A DNA stretch of 64,000 nucleotides from Haplosporangium gracile. Its lineage: Eukaryota > Mortierellomycota > Mortierellomycetes > Mortierellales > Mortierellaceae. Positions 24,014 through 36,051 of the stretch are shown here, in pieces. Each line of letters starts with the position of its first letter. Position 1 is the stretch's first letter. The position numbers and the translations under genes were made by a program. The notes under the pieces were generated by a model. That model saw nothing but the letters and a program-made list of their open reading frames with translations, did no database searches and was not told the DNA's origin. The stretch is from positions 42,378 through 106,377 of the forward strand of contig JAAAUF010000022.1 in the NCBI GenBank assembly GCA_015499985.1, given 5' to 3'.

Positions 24014-25348
24014 TTTATTTTAAAGGACGGTGAGTGAAATGTTACTTGAGGTTATGTTTAGGGTTGTTGCTAGATGGAGTCGATACACGTGGGGGGTTAG
24101 AGGAGAGGGTATGTGCGTGGTGACACTCAGGCAAAGTGCGAAGAATGTTGTCTGATGAAGAAGTGATGATTGCGAATGGAGAATGAGCAATGAAGAGAAC
24201 AAGGAGTGAGTGGTCGGTCTTGTGATGAATGAGGAGCGACGAAGGAGGATAAGGCGTTGCACCAAGGCCAGCAGGAAAGGGGAACAAAGGCGAAGGGTAA
24301 AGAAGAAACGAAATATGAGAAGCGGCAGCGCCTTTTATAATTTTGTAAAGCAGTACAAGAGGCAATTGAGGAAAAAAAAAAAAAAAAAACTCAATTCCAG
24401 AAATCGCTCATTTTCTTGTTGTCTGACTATTTGGCCGGGTATTCATAAGATGTGCAAGTACACAGAAAACACAACGCCGTGAAAGCTTAATAATCTGCCC
24501 CTCACATTCTCAATGCTAAGTCATTGGTCACCTCGTTGATGCAGCATGCATTGTTTACCCACGAAGATACCGAACAACGGAAGTACTCGGCGCCCTATTT
24601 GGTCATTCTTCATCAGATCCATTCGGCTTCCTGCTGCACTTCTCAGTCCTCCTCGTTCTTTCACGTTCCGATGATTTCATTTTGGTGATTTGTCCTCCTC
24701 AAGCATCAGTCACCAGGGTCCTGCTGGACAATTTTTTTCTTTTTTTTTTTGTTGGCTCCACCGAGTCAACTTACTCCGTCTTTTGTTGTCATGACCTGTG
24801 TATTTCGAAAATATTTCATTTTCTTCTTTTCATGATCCGTCACGTGGTCAACGACCGTTGGATTCCATTTACAGAGTAACCTAATACTTCTGTCTATCCT
24901 CTACTGAGCGTCTGTCTGGTGTGCCTGCTTCTCGCTTCCCTCCCCCTGCAAAAGGCGTCGTGTTGTGTTGAGTCCCATCCACATCCAGTCAGTCAGTTAG
25001 CCAGTTCCCTCTCTGCTTCGACCATCATCTTTTTTCCTTGGTGCTCATCTGCTCACTTGCACTTTTCCTCTTCTTCTCCATTACACACACACACCACCAC
25101 CTGTCGCTCTTTGTCGTCACCCTCCTTCCTTTCTTTTTTACTTTCTACTCCATCCTCCTCCTCCTCCTCCTCATCTTACCTCCTTTCATCTCTTTCCTCC
25201 TTCCCCTGTCTCTCACCCTTCCTTCTTCGGTCTTCTTCACCTCCTACCCCTTCCTTCTTCGGTTTTCTTCTTCACCTCCTACCCCTTCCTTCGCTCCTAC
25301 CTCCCTCCTCTCTCTTCCATATACATACTCACATATATACAAGAAAAA
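24014..25348. other. Divergent intergenic region between the HPP and Sec2 genes
   Basis: 1.3 kb likely carrying both promoters. A TATA box for the HPP gene is annotated separately. From about 24900 the plus strand becomes a long CT-rich leader for the Sec2 gene, including a directly repeated unit of about 36 bp around 25232-25293 (CCTCCTACCCCTTCCTTC in both copies). Confidence 0.5.
24331..24339 (-). promoter_or_regulatory. Probable TATA box of the HPP gene
   Basis: The minus strand reads TATAAAAGG, a close match to the TATA consensus, 318 bp before the HPP start codon. That would imply a leader of about 290 nt. The call rests on sequence match and position only. Confidence 0.45.
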
Positions 25349-28110
25349 ATGACTGAAGCACCCATGCACCCTGCCCCCGAGCCCGTCAGCAAGGACGTGA
25401 CCGCCAAGGACATTGCCAACCTTTACTCTCGTATCCACAATCTGATCGAGACCGTCAAGGAGCCCCAGCAAAAGGCCACCGCCGCCCTCGCGACTCCTGC
25501 TCCCGTCGACCCTACTACCCCCGCCGGCGCTGCTGCCGTTGCCAACAGTTCAGGTACAACTTCTTTTCACTGAGAAACTAACACAAAACGCCGCCAACCA
25601 AGTGGACAGAAAGAAAAGTGCCCAGCAGGCAGGATTTGATTGGTCCCCCGTGTGCACAATTTTACTTTCTGTACCTTGGGGGACAACAACAACAACGAAC
25701 AACTTTGACGACCGTTATGTTCACCGTCTCCCTTTTCTGCTGCAAAAGAGGGGAGGTTGTTCTTTTGTATGCCCTCTGACAAGGAGGGAAGAAGGGAAAC
25801 ACCACTTGCTTCGAGTTGCTTTTTTGGCATCAGCAAAAAACAGGATGAACAAAAGACGATGGGATCACCCCGTGGGTGTGTGTGTCTCATCTCCATACCC
25901 GATAGAGTTTTCTGTTGGTTTTCTTCTCCTTTCCTTTGCATATCTGCACACTCATTTCAATCCAATTGGCTTGTGACAATCTACCCGAAGGATACACAAA
26001 GTAGAAACAGAAGACAGAAGAAAAAGAAGAAAAAAGAAAGCCTGGTGGTTAAACTCTCCTCTTCCGCCCTCCACGTCTCCCTTTGTTTGTTTGCCTGCTC
26101 CTCCTTTGTTCTTTTCTTGTGCTTCCATCGCTATACTCTATTTATCCTCCCCCCCTCCTTCCCTCCTTCTTTCATCCTACGCCCAATCATACCACCCACC
26201 TAAGCATACCCATCAGCCACGTTGCATGTTTGTTGTTTGTGCTCTTGCTCTCTTTCTTGCACTTCCTCCACAACGACAGCATGACACTAAAACAAAACCA
26301 CCCCTAATCTCTTCTTGCAGCCGATATAGTAAAATGTATATCTCCTTTTGCTTACGCCCATCGGGTCAAAACAACAAAAGAAAGGTACATCGCACTAACG
26401 TACATCTCCCTTTTTAATATTGTAGTGGAAGAGTCGACCATCACCACTTCACAGCGCGTTGCGAAGGACGCGGATGAGACAGTCTTAATCGATGGAGAGT
26501 GTCCCTGCCACGCGGTCTGCGCCGACCTCACCACCCGCGCCTGCAACATCTGCGACCGTATCATCCCCTCCCTGGCCGAGGCACACAACGAGCACACAAT
26601 TCTCTTGGAGGAACTGGAGCAGACCAACATCCGTCTGGCAGAGGAGCAGAAGCGCGCATCGACAGAGTCCATCGAGGCTGAGGTTTTGCGCAAGAAGGTT
26701 GACGATCTGGAGGACGCACTGGACGCAAAGACCGATGACTACCTGAGTGCACAGCGTGATCTTGCCATCTTGAATGACAAGTACGTGGACGAGATCGAGA
26801 AAGTCGCCGAGTTGCAGCATGCCAAGGAGATGGTCGAGGGTGAGTTGGAGGAGCTCAGCCGTACATTATTCGAGGAGGCCAACGGCATGGTCGCCTCCGA
26901 GGCCAGAGCCCGTCATCAGCTGGAACTCACTCGTAAGCACCTTGAGCTCGAACTCAAGGATGCCCAGGAACGCCTTGCTGCAGAGACCTCGCAGCTCAAG
27001 GAGCTCAAGTCCAAGATGGAGGCCATCATCGACAATCAGCCCCAAAGCAAGCGCTCCTCCACTGACACTGCCAACCGCGGCGCCGGTGTTGATCTCCAGC
27101 AGCTCTTTGGATTGAACAAATTGTCCGTGCCCGAGCCCATTGCAGAGGAGCCCGCGACTGCTATTGCCATTGACGGACAGCTGATGCACGAGTTCAAGGA
27201 GTTTGTCGCCCAAAGTTCGACCGTCCGTCTCGCCAAGATCCACAGCTTGCCTTTCATGCGACACTGCCAGGACGAGGATGTTGAGCCTTGCTTGCGTTTT
27301 GGATCTAACCCCAGAATCTCAGCAAGAAAGTTGACTGAGGGCATCTGCACTAATACCTGTTACATCGAGGAGGCTACTGCCGAGCAGGTCAAGGAGTACG
27401 AGCGCATGGTCTTGGCTGCCCAACAGCCTCCTTCGCCTGCCCGCAACTCTATGACCAACAAGAATATGCTCTGGGAGAGACTCCAGACCCAGTACGCCCT
27501 TTACCAGGCTCCCAAGGGCGGATGCCAGACCTGCGGTCGCTCCGGCCCTCTCACCCACCGTTACCGCCTCGCTACCTCGGACGAGTGGAACTTTATCGAC
27601 CGCTTCTGCCGTGACCGTATCGTTGCTGCCTGTGAGTTTTACATTTACATCCGCAACATTCGCGCTGGACTCTACTCGACCCGCACGATCGAGGATCTCT
27701 ACTCGGAGAGTTTGCGCCTTCGTCTCCAGATGTTCTATGCCCGTGCCGGTGTCTTGCCCATCATGTTGTCGGAGCTCGGTGTTGCCTCGCAGTCGATCGG
27801 AAACATGGGACCTTCTGGAGAGTGGCCTGAGGGAGCCCACAGCTCCCATGTTGACAGTACTTTGGATGAGGAAGAGTCGGTTTCGTCCAAGACTTCGCTT
27901 GAGAGGAAAGATTCTGTCTCTGTCGAGGTTGAGTCGACGACTGTGACTCTTGAAGAGACCAAAACGACAATCGAGACCGCCACTGCTACATCAACCCAGG
28001 AGACCACTGTCGCCTCTATCACAGGATCAACCGTTGCTGTCGCACCCGAGGCTGCTAACCCCTGGACTGCCGAGGAAAAGACCGCTGCAGCTGTCACTGC
28101 TGCTCAGTAA
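25349..28110 (+). CDS. Sec2/Rabin-type Rab guanine-nucleotide exchange factor
   Basis: Two exons, 25349-25553 and 26426-28110, with an 872-nt intron (GTACAA...TAG); 629 residues. An N-terminal Ala/Pro-rich part is followed by a cysteine cluster (CPCHAVCADLTTRACNICDR) that could bind zinc, then a long parallel coiled coil of about 150 residues containing the Sec2 signature ELEELSRTLFEEANGMVASE at about residues 208-227. The C-terminal half has a conserved globular-looking region with GGCQTCGRSGPLTHRYRL and CEFYIYIRNIRAGLYS, then a Thr/Val/Ala-rich tail. Sec2 activates the exocytic Rab Sec4/Rab8 on secretory vesicles, so this gene probably drives polarised secretion at hyphal tips (family knowledge plus inference). 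Confidence 0.9.
25554..26425 (+). other. Long first intron of the Sec2 gene
   Basis: 872 nt, about eight times the usual intron here. It begins GTACAA, ends TTGTAG and holds pyrimidine-rich sequence in its second half. No conserved ORF was recognised. It could hold an alternative promoter or a non-coding RNA, but nothing in the sequence proves this. Confidence 0.6.
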
Positions 28111-31100
28111 ATAGACAACATGGACAACAGTCGGGAAAATACAGGATGTGCGTTCTCGACTTTTATATTTATCACTCAAAATACCATCCTGCGGACAACC
28201 AACATGCAGGAAACACCTTTTTTTATCTTACTTTTTTCATTTTTTTTTCCCTTTGAACTGCCGCATTGTTCGTCTTTTTCCCCTTTGTTCTATTCCTTTT
28301 GCTCTTGTTTCTTTTTTAACCACCCTATACACTTTCTAATTTTGTTTTCGAAAATAAAAAAAGCGTCTGCGATCCTTTCTTGCCATATGTCATGTAACAA
28401 TTCACAAGTAGGTTGATGACCCTTGTCAAGCTGACAGACGTGTTTCTCGGGTCTGGTGAGAGCTGGCTTGGTGAGGATTCGGGATGCAGAATAAGTGTCC
28501 TGACCGTGTGTTAGTATATTATTTTTGTTGCGCAAGGTCTGAACGCCTCTTGGCTTCTTCACCACTTTCCAATTCAAAAATCAAGTAGGGTGTGATTTAA
28601 TGTAAGAAAAAAATGCTCAGGTATGGATTGCGAGTCTTAGTGATCTGTGTGGCTATTTTTTTTTTTTTTTTCAGTGAGATATTTTTTCGCTCCTTCCATC
28701 TTTTTTTGTGGTGGCGATTTCGGTACTGGGCAACAGCAAAATGTTGAGGATATGCGATGAACCAGGAGCTGGGGGGGTTTTTTTGCCACCTCTATCTTGT
28801 TTTTATGGGATCTTAGGTGGATTAGTAGTCATAACATTGCAGCGTTCAACAACGAGATCAACTCCAATATCTAATACTCCTTTGTTTTTTTTATGCGGAT
28901 TCCGTACAGTACAGCGTTTTCTGTTATCAGATCCCGTTGTTTTCGATTCAATCAATCCAACATGCACGATCTTGAGGCTCTGTCTTTGCTCTATAAAAGC
29001 CATTTTGCTGACCGTGTCTTCTGCATACACTAAAGTGCGAAAAAACTATCAAGCAATTTTTTTTTCTTGATTTGATGGAGTGCGTTACATCAACAACAAA
29101 GGAAATGGGGGGATAAGGGCATGCCTTTTCATTCGAACGCTATCCCCGTCTTTTCATACTACATTTTCAGAATCAACCATTTTGGCCACAGAAAACTGAA
29201 AGTGTTTCGGTAGGTTCTTGTATTTCAACAACGCGTGCCTGTTTGTTAGGCAACAGGTGAAGCGACGAGCTTGGTGTGAGTCGACTAATCTCTTTTTTTT
29301 TTTTTACAAATCAAAATCTCAAAAGCGTCGAATTCCGAGATGGTTTTTTGGTACTCAATGTTTTCAAAAAAAAAAAAAAAAAGAAATGCAACATAGACAT
29401 ATAGATAGCAGATGGCTACTTTTTTTTTCGAGTTGCCTCAGTTTGATGTGTCTTTGACTTTTAAGAGCAAACGCTTCATTCTCTCATATTCAACTTCTAG
29501 TCGAATTCAAGCGGCCATGTTCTTTGGTCCTTGGCGTGCTGCTGTTTTCTGTTTTTGTAGTCCTCGTGAACATGAACATCAAGGATCTAGTTGTCACCTT
29601 GAAAATTCTTTGTTTTTGCCGATTAGCTGGAGACGAGTACTATTTTCGAAACAGTAATACACGTAGCGATGCCGATTGTGAACATGATATCCCTCTCTTT
29701 TCTTAAAACATGCTGAGGAATCACACAAAAAGATTTCGTTTAAGTGCTTCAGTGGGTTTGAACGCTGGGGTATCAACAACTCACCAGTGGATCTGTATGA
29801 ATGTGGACAGGACGAACTGACATACGAACACATAAGAAAAAACGGATCTCCGTGGATGTTGTAGATTAAGTCTTTGAATTCGAGGATGTACTCATATCTA
29901 TGCCATTTTTCAACGCGCCTTTTTTTTTTGTTCTTAACTTCCATGATAATTTATGACCTTTTTCCTCGGATACTCTCGCTTAATAGGTTTTCTTGTTTCT
30001 CGCGTTTGTTTTTGCATACAAATTGGAGTTCGCATGAAAGGCAGACGTCCGAGTCGAACGCACCTCTTTTTTTGTACTGCTGCTTTCGAAGCGCCATTCA
30101 AATATAAAAATAAAAATAAAAACAAGGATATGGTTGATAGATGCAGCAGATGTGTCCTCTGCCAATTTTTACCCCCGCTTTCCATCGTGCCCTTTATGTG
30201 AATGTAGTAAGGAACTTCAACGATTTTGGGTTAGGCCAGCGAGCAGTTGCGCGTCCTTTTTATCGAGTCAAAACAAAAAATACAAAAAAAATTATTTTTT
30301 TTGTAGCCCACAAATAATAATACATTTCTTTCACGAAATCATTTTCTTTCAACGGCATGTTTTTTTTTTCTTTTCGTAAAGATAGGGATAGTGAGCCCTT
30401 GAACGCTTGAAGATCGAACTCTTCTTATTTTTCACACTGTATCTCTTTATACCTGGATTATGGAAGGACGACAGGCTTGCGATTCTGATACTGCAATAAA
30501 ATGTGAAGCAATGGTGCTGTGGACAGTGTGTTTACTAGGGATAAAGGAGGGATGAACGATGTTGATAAGCATTTCACTTTTTTCGGTATTTATTACCTTC
30601 ACCTGGCTCGTTTTCTTATTACAAGTGCGCTCAACTCTTTAACCTGCATATTCTCTTTGTCATTCTTTCAAACATGCCATACTTTTTTCTTTACTTGTAG
30701 AGATGGACTTTAAGGATACACCAACGCACCAACTTGATTTTCTCACAATACATTCGTGTATCAGTATGTGAAGTGGCCGTTTTGATTTAAATAGTCTACT
30801 TATTGTTTTCGTCGATATAGTGACATGGCGTAAGAGAGTCGAGGAACAAGAACGAGTTGTCGTGAGGTGTAAAGAAGTAGAAAAAGTTGGAAAGATGGCG
30901 AGAAAAAAGACTATAAGTATGCATTTTACTCTAGGTCATGCCACCCACATCCAGTCCATCAGTATTTTTTTTAGAATGCGCCTGATCAAGAAGGGCCCGT
31001 CACCTTTTTGGTCATGGTGAATCATCAGTCCATTTGTGAGAAGGTGCAGATATCAATTCCCTACAACAACAACAAACAAAGCCCTCAGCGCCGAATGTCC

Positions 31101-31151
31101 TCAGCACCATCGAATTAGCCCCATACGAATAGTGTTCAAACCAAAAATGGC

Positions 31152-31161
31152 NNNNNNNNNN
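31152..31161. other. Assembly gap (10 N)
   Basis: Ten consecutive N characters flanked by an A run. This is probably a placeholder gap at a homopolymer, so the true missing length is unknown. Confidence 0.98.
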
Positions 31162-31314
31162 AAAAAAAAAGTCAATCAGTTTCAGAACAATCAAAAACTG
31201 GGTTTGTGGGAGGGCTGGGTTCTTTTTCTCACGCCCATCTCAAACCAGGTGGCATCCAAACAAGAAGAGAAAAAAAAATGTGCATGTTAAGAAAAACACC
31301 AGTAATGTACAAAG

Positions 31315-31321
31315 TTTTATT
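31315..31321 (-). terminator. Possible polyadenylation signal of the Kelch gene
   Basis: The minus strand reads AATAAAA about 60 nt after the Kelch stop codon, a suitable place for a poly(A) signal. Confidence 0.4.
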
Positions 31322-31379
31322 ATATACAACGGCCTATTGCCGCCCAGCATGCCTCCAATCACTTCAAAACCGAAACGGT

Positions 31380-33597
31380 TTATCTCTGCCGAATATCTGG
31401 GTTGGGTGGGGCAGAGGGCGCTGCATAGGGCGCGATCGCATGCGAGGGCTTGGCAGGAGAGATATTTGTCGGATCGTTATATCTGTTGATTGAGGTTGCA
31501 ATGCCAGCCGTCCCATCTCCTTGAGGTCCCATCGACGACATTTCAATCTTGTGTCCCAGACGAGAGTTGGGTCGATCGTGCTGCTGTTGATGCCTCCGTC
31601 GGCTTCTCCGCGAAATCGATTCGTCATCTGTCTCCTGGATATATTTTCCTGAGGTTGCAGTCCGGATCGATACATCGTCCCGCCAGCTGCCTTCACTTCC
31701 AGAGTGATCACCCCCCGAATTTCGGTTTAGTGTCCTGCTGGCTATCAAAAGTCGTGCTTGTCGTCCCTGCTGTGGAGTTGATGCGAAGGCTGCGCGAGGT
31801 GGGGCTCCTGGATGGATCAAGCTTTGGTTATAAGGACGGGTAGTCTCTGAAAGCGACGAAAATTCTTGTGACTGATCTTGAGCGAGGGGTAGCCCTTTTC
31901 CGTTGAGTATCCTGCCATAGTCCAGCACCGTTTTCCGTTTCTCGCGTCGAAAGAGACAAACGCCACCGGCCAGGGCAACCAGCGCAAACAGCCCAATCGA
32001 CAGACCCAGGATTAAGCCCAGTTTTGATCCACCAGTGCTGCCGGTTGTAAGACCCTCATTCTGAGAGCCCTTTTGGTTGTATCGATCTGTCCAGAGCATC
32101 GTTGTAAGGTTGAATACTAGAGGGGTAGTATCGGGGTAGTCAACAAGAAACGTCTCAGTGGCGCCTAATGAAGAAGAAAAAAACACGCAGATGTTACAAC
32201 TACGTTCGTACTTTCCAGATGTATGCATCCATTTTCTTGACATCTCCATGCGTGGAAACGTACCACCCCAGGTCAAGAAGCCGTCGTTATAAATGGCACA
32301 GGCCATTCCTAAACGGCCAGTTCCAATACTTGGTCCGCGTGTCCAGATTAGTGTTTTCATGTCCAGAACGTAAATATCCGCCAGACTGCCGTTGGTGTTC
32401 TGCCCGCCAAAGACCACAACCCTATTATTGTCCTTGTCTAATCATAGTGGAAAAAGAAAGAAAAGATGTTATTTGTATCATCATGCTTTTCTTCCTTCCT
32501 TTCTTTCATTCTCTTCTTTCCAATTCCCTCTTACTCCTTTCTCTCTTTCCTTCCTTCCTCCTTCTTAAACCAGAACAGCGGATGATCCCGAGCTCTAAAT
32601 GCCGTTACGAACCTGTGACCATGCACGCGTCTTCTCTTTCCTTGGGCGCCGTTCCTGTAACTGGCAACAACGCCCAGGTATTAGTGTCGGGCTTGTACTC
32701 GATGATCTCTGGACTCGTATACTGCTCAGTGGTGCCCTGGCGTCCACCAATGTACAAAATGCTGGATCTCCTTTTCGACCAGCAGGCGCTATACCATTGA
32801 GATGCAGGAATCCCGGGTCCCCCCGCAGCAATGCTCGGAATTGTGTTGTTGGCGAGGAGCAAAGTTAAAGAAGTCAGTGTATCTTTCCTGGGGTCGTAAA
32901 TGTCCATTGTATTTGCATTGGAGCGTTGATATCCTCCCCGCATGTACATCCGGCCGTCTAGAGGGTTGGCGACGACAACGATTCCTGGGTTACGGACGGG
33001 GACGGTGACCGAGCTGGCGTTGTAGTGCCAGGTTCCGGTGGTCATGTTGAGGACGCTAATCAACGGGTGTCCCTTGTCCTCGTTCCCGATGAGCGCGAGC
33101 ATAGACCCAGCAGGACCAGTTGCACTGCCAGTCAAAATCGGCGACGAGAATATGTTGGTGGTGAAGGTGTTGTTGATGTCATTGAAGTGGAAAGCGTTGT
33201 CTGCTTTCGAGGCGAAAAAACAGTTTTGAGTCGATAGTGGTGGTGCATCGGGGTATTCGACCCACGGTGCATAGGTGGTATTCCAGGCTTTTGTGAGATC
33301 GAGGGAGAAGAACTGGTTGCTGCTTAAACCCTGGAAGCCTCCTTGGATAAACCAGGTCCCCTCGCTCTGACAGGACGCTGGATAGACGACCACCTCTGGC
33401 TCGGGAGGTAAGGTTGGGAGACCAATTAGTCCGGGGTCTGTTGTTGTCGGTGCCAGTTGTGTCGTCGGCGTTGTTATTTTTGTTGGTGAGGTTGTTGGTC
33501 TGGGAGCCTGTTGGACGACTTCAGCTTGTGCGACACATTGCTGGGAAAGGATCGGAGAGAGGACGAGGAGGTGAAGGAGGGTATGAATGAATAACAT
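31380..33597 (-). CDS. Kelch-repeat type I membrane protein
   Basis: Three exons, 33597-32613, 32437-32264 and 32164-31380; 647 residues. An N-terminal signal peptide (LFIHTLLHLLVLSPILSQQC) is followed by a Thr/Pro-rich spacer and a galactose-oxidase-like beta propeller with Kelch-type blades: GTWFIQGGFQG, GRMYMRGGYQRSNANTMDIY, SSILYIGGRQGTTEQY, NRVVVFGGQNTNGSLADIYV and a GRLGMACAIYNDGFLTWGG strand. Several N-x-S/T sites lie in this part. A single membrane helix (GLILGLSIGLFALVALAGG) is followed by a basic stop-transfer sequence (FRREKRK) and a cytosolic Ser/Pro/Arg-rich tail. The layout suggests a cell-surface protein with a propeller outside, as in many Mortierella-type paralogues; the ligand is unknown. 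Confidence 0.87.
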
Positions 33598-33839
33598 GGT
33601 TGGTGTGTGTGAATGAAAGTGTGAATGTGAGGAAAGAGAGGGAGAGAGGGAGAGAGGCTACCGCACACTACGGCAACATTGAGCTGGCTGGATGTTGATC
33701 AATTGCGGTGGTATTAAAGTAGAAAAGAAAGAGGGAGGGAAAGACGGGTGGGAGGAGCAAAGGGATGTGAGGATAATATTTTATTTTGGGAAAAAAGGGC
33801 AAAAAGGGAGAAAGAGAGAGACTGTGGGAACATGACACA

Positions 33840-33906
<67 letters not shown>

Positions 33907-35484
33907 CAGGACAAGGAGGGGGTGTTGTGGCGGTGGGGCAATGTCTCAACACTCTTATATTTTTTTGATCGAGAATAAAGGCCATAGACAAACAGACAGC
34001 CCATTGCAAGCATGTAGCTGTTGTTGCTGTTGTTGTTTTTTCAGTCGAAAAAAAAAAGACTTTTGCCGCGGAAGTAATGAGTATAGATCCTCAGTTGGGT
34101 ATATACACTCTTCTGATTACAATGCAAAAACACACTTGCCATCGTAGTTGCTCGTTATTCTCACTTGTTTTGTTTGCTATCCACTCTGCCTGACTTCTTT
34201 GCCTTATTCAAAAAATAGGTATTCAGGGACATAAGCCAACCTAATTAAGAGCAGCCGCTTAGAAAGTTGTTAGATGACTAAAGGAGGTTTCCTTCTCCTT
34301 TATTTTTATCGCCCCCCCCCCCCCTTTTTTTTCTCCTTGGTTAATATCACTACATACACACATACGGCCCCATGCGGGATACAATTCTCCGCGTCGGACT
34401 TTTCCAAAGGGGTTGTGAAAGAAAGAAAGAGAGGTTGTTGCATTCGGAATTCAAGGTTCCCTTCCATCCTCGTGGCATCAGCAATCGGATCTCTTGCATT
34501 GGAATGGAATGTCACCCTCAAAAAAACAAAAAACCTGAGGCTCCTGTGGATAAGCTCGAGTGGGTGTGCAGGTTATTTGGCCTATGGGCGAAGCTATGAA
34601 AAGAGAGAAAAGGAGAGAGCGAGACATAAGAAGAAGAGTTTTTTTTTTTTGCACACCGTAGGAAGAGACAGATCGCCAAAAGGCAGCTGACAATTCAAAG
34701 GTCGAATCATAGCGATAAAAAGTAGGGTACCTTGGCGACAACGACAATATCAATTTTACAAATGTGCGTGTGATCTGGATAAAGAGAAATATGTGGCCGC
34801 GAGGAGGGAGAATAAAAGAAAGTCGATTCCTCTCTGTCGGCGCAAAAAGGGCACAGGCACAAGGTCGAAATGACATCACCCCGTTAGGTAGAGCGAGTCG
34901 GTGAGAGCCTGGGCTTCGGTAAATTAATAGCCAATTGGTGTCCAGGAGGAGGGAATTTGCAGCAAGACATTTTTATAACATACAAGGGTCGATGGGACAG
35001 TGTGGGAAAGTGTGGGAAGTGTGTGGGAAGGAAGCAGCGAAGAAGGGAAAAGAGGGCGGTGGTGAGTGAGAACGGGGCAAAGGATACAAACACAAGCAAG
35101 AAGAAAAGAAATAAAACAACCACAGATGAGCTACAAGTACAAAAAGTGTGGTACGGATATTGAAGGCAATCAAGTACAGTCTCCCAAACAATATCATTCA
35201 AAGGATTAGAATACGATTGAACAACGTCGAATTGAAAGTCAAAAAGCTACTGTAAAAATTGCACAGGACCAAAGTACTAGGATCCCTAGTGCCCGCACGC
35301 AGGGCTACCATCCTTGAATGGTTTGGTTTTGCCATTGTAGATCCTTAGTACGATGCATTTTGTGAGATAGCCGTCCAACGGTCAGGGCGGAATTAGACAA
35401 GGGCAAGCAAGAAACAGGAAAGAAACAGGAAAAAAAAAGGAAAAATCAAATGGAAAAAAACAAAAAGAACGCTAGCCTAAGGCA
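33598..35484. other. Intergenic region upstream of the Kelch gene
   Basis: 1.9 kb between the Kelch start and the 3' end of the retropepsin-like gene. It contains the dinucleotide microsatellite annotated separately and a C/T homopolymer pair at about 34313-34332. No supported ORF or RNA gene was seen. Confidence 0.5.
33835..33902 (+). repeat. Compound microsatellite (AC)n(AG)n
   Basis: About 12 AC units pass directly into about 22 AG units, within the presumed promoter region of the Kelch gene, some 240-300 bp before its start codon. Confidence 0.95.
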
Positions 35485-36051
35485 CTAAGGAAAGGCTAAC
35501 TCAAAGTTGACCGGGTTGCCGCCGTAGTAGGCGTTCGCGCCAGACGCACGGATGAGGTCCTCGCCCAGAATATTTAAATGTGCAAAATGCGAGGCAGAGG
35601 GCGATCGGACAACGTTAACCATGTGTCCATTGATCTTGAGAGGAAGGCGCACATGATCGTTCGATCCAACCAAAGTCTCGCCAGCGACGACAGCATCCTC
35701 AATGCCCATCATCTTGAGAGCCTCTTTCGAGATGTACGTTTGTGGTGCGGCCTCGAGGAACAAGAAGTGGACGTAAACGGGCTGCCGAGTTCCTGACATG
35801 GTCGTAATGTTGTCGGTGATCTGGACGTGCAGTGAAATGATTGGGCGCAAACTCGGGCCCCAGACGGCACCCCGGACGAGTTTTATAGATCCAGGATATG
35901 TCTCCTCGAGATAGCGGATACCGAGCATTTGAGAGACTCTGTCGGCCAGATCTGAGGCTTGGATGTCCTCAAAGTCAGCGCAAAGGGCGTCGAATCTGAC
36001 GTCGAAGCTGACGTCGAGGTCAAGGGTGGGGTGTGGGTTGGATGTGAACAT
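35485..36051 (-). CDS. Retropepsin-like fold protein lacking the catalytic D-S/T-G motif
   Basis: Single exon, 188 residues, start at the ATG at 36051, which follows a CT-rich leader on the minus strand. A family of short fungal proteins with an aspartic-protease-like barrel usually has D-T/S-G followed by T-Y-I-S-x-E. Here the matching stretch is FLFLEAAPQTYISKEALKMM, residues 96-115, so the place of Asp-Thr-Gly is taken by Glu-Ala-Ala. A later LNILGEDLIRASGA (159-172) matches the retropepsin N-I-L-G-x-D-x-(L/I) segment. The first 85 residues look like a helical, acidic leader. Most likely a non-catalytic relative, perhaps a binding protein; the family assignment is from motif memory and is moderate. 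It is divergent from NBS1, 344 bp away. Confidence 0.55.
   Translation of the reverse strand: MFTSNPHPTLDLDVSFDVRFDALCADFEDIQASDLADRVSQMLGIRYLEETYPGSIKLVRGAVWGPSLRPIISLHVQITDNITTMSGTRQPVYVHFLFLEAAPQTYISKEALKMMGIEDAVVAGETLVGSNDHVRLPLKINGHMVNVVRSPSASHFAHLNILGEDLIRASGANAYYGGNPVNFELAFP

Larger units (their letters stand above)
28111..31379. other. 3.3-kb tail-to-tail interval without recognisable genes
   Basis: This lies between the 3' ends of the Sec2 and Kelch genes, so neither gene's promoter explains its length. It is AT-rich with many T and A runs (for example 28656-28673, 29288-29306, 29367-29383). Short open frames exist, such as 29030-28803 and 29944-29594 on the minus strand, but none shows a known motif. 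The N run lies inside it. It may hold non-coding RNA, decayed sequence or an unrecognised gene. Confidence 0.5.

Noticed and set aside
24919..25356. 145-residue plus-strand open frame in front of the Sec2 gene
   Set aside because: Same explanation: a pyrimidine-rich leader with Ser/Leu/Pro runs, overlapping the Sec2 start in another frame.
28803..29030. Minus-strand 75-codon frame with protein-like composition
   Set aside because: No ATG in a good context, no recognised motif and no upstream exon; mentioned only as part of the unexplained interval.
30036..30062. GTCCGAGTCGAACGC, resembling a tRNA T-loop read on the minus strand
   Set aside because: The flanking bases do not form the T stem and no acceptor, D or anticodon arms can be drawn.
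33835..33902. Dinucleotide run considered as a CRISPR-like or satellite array
   Set aside because: It is a simple (AC)(AG) microsatellite with no spacers; no CRISPR array exists in the window and the genome is eukaryotic.
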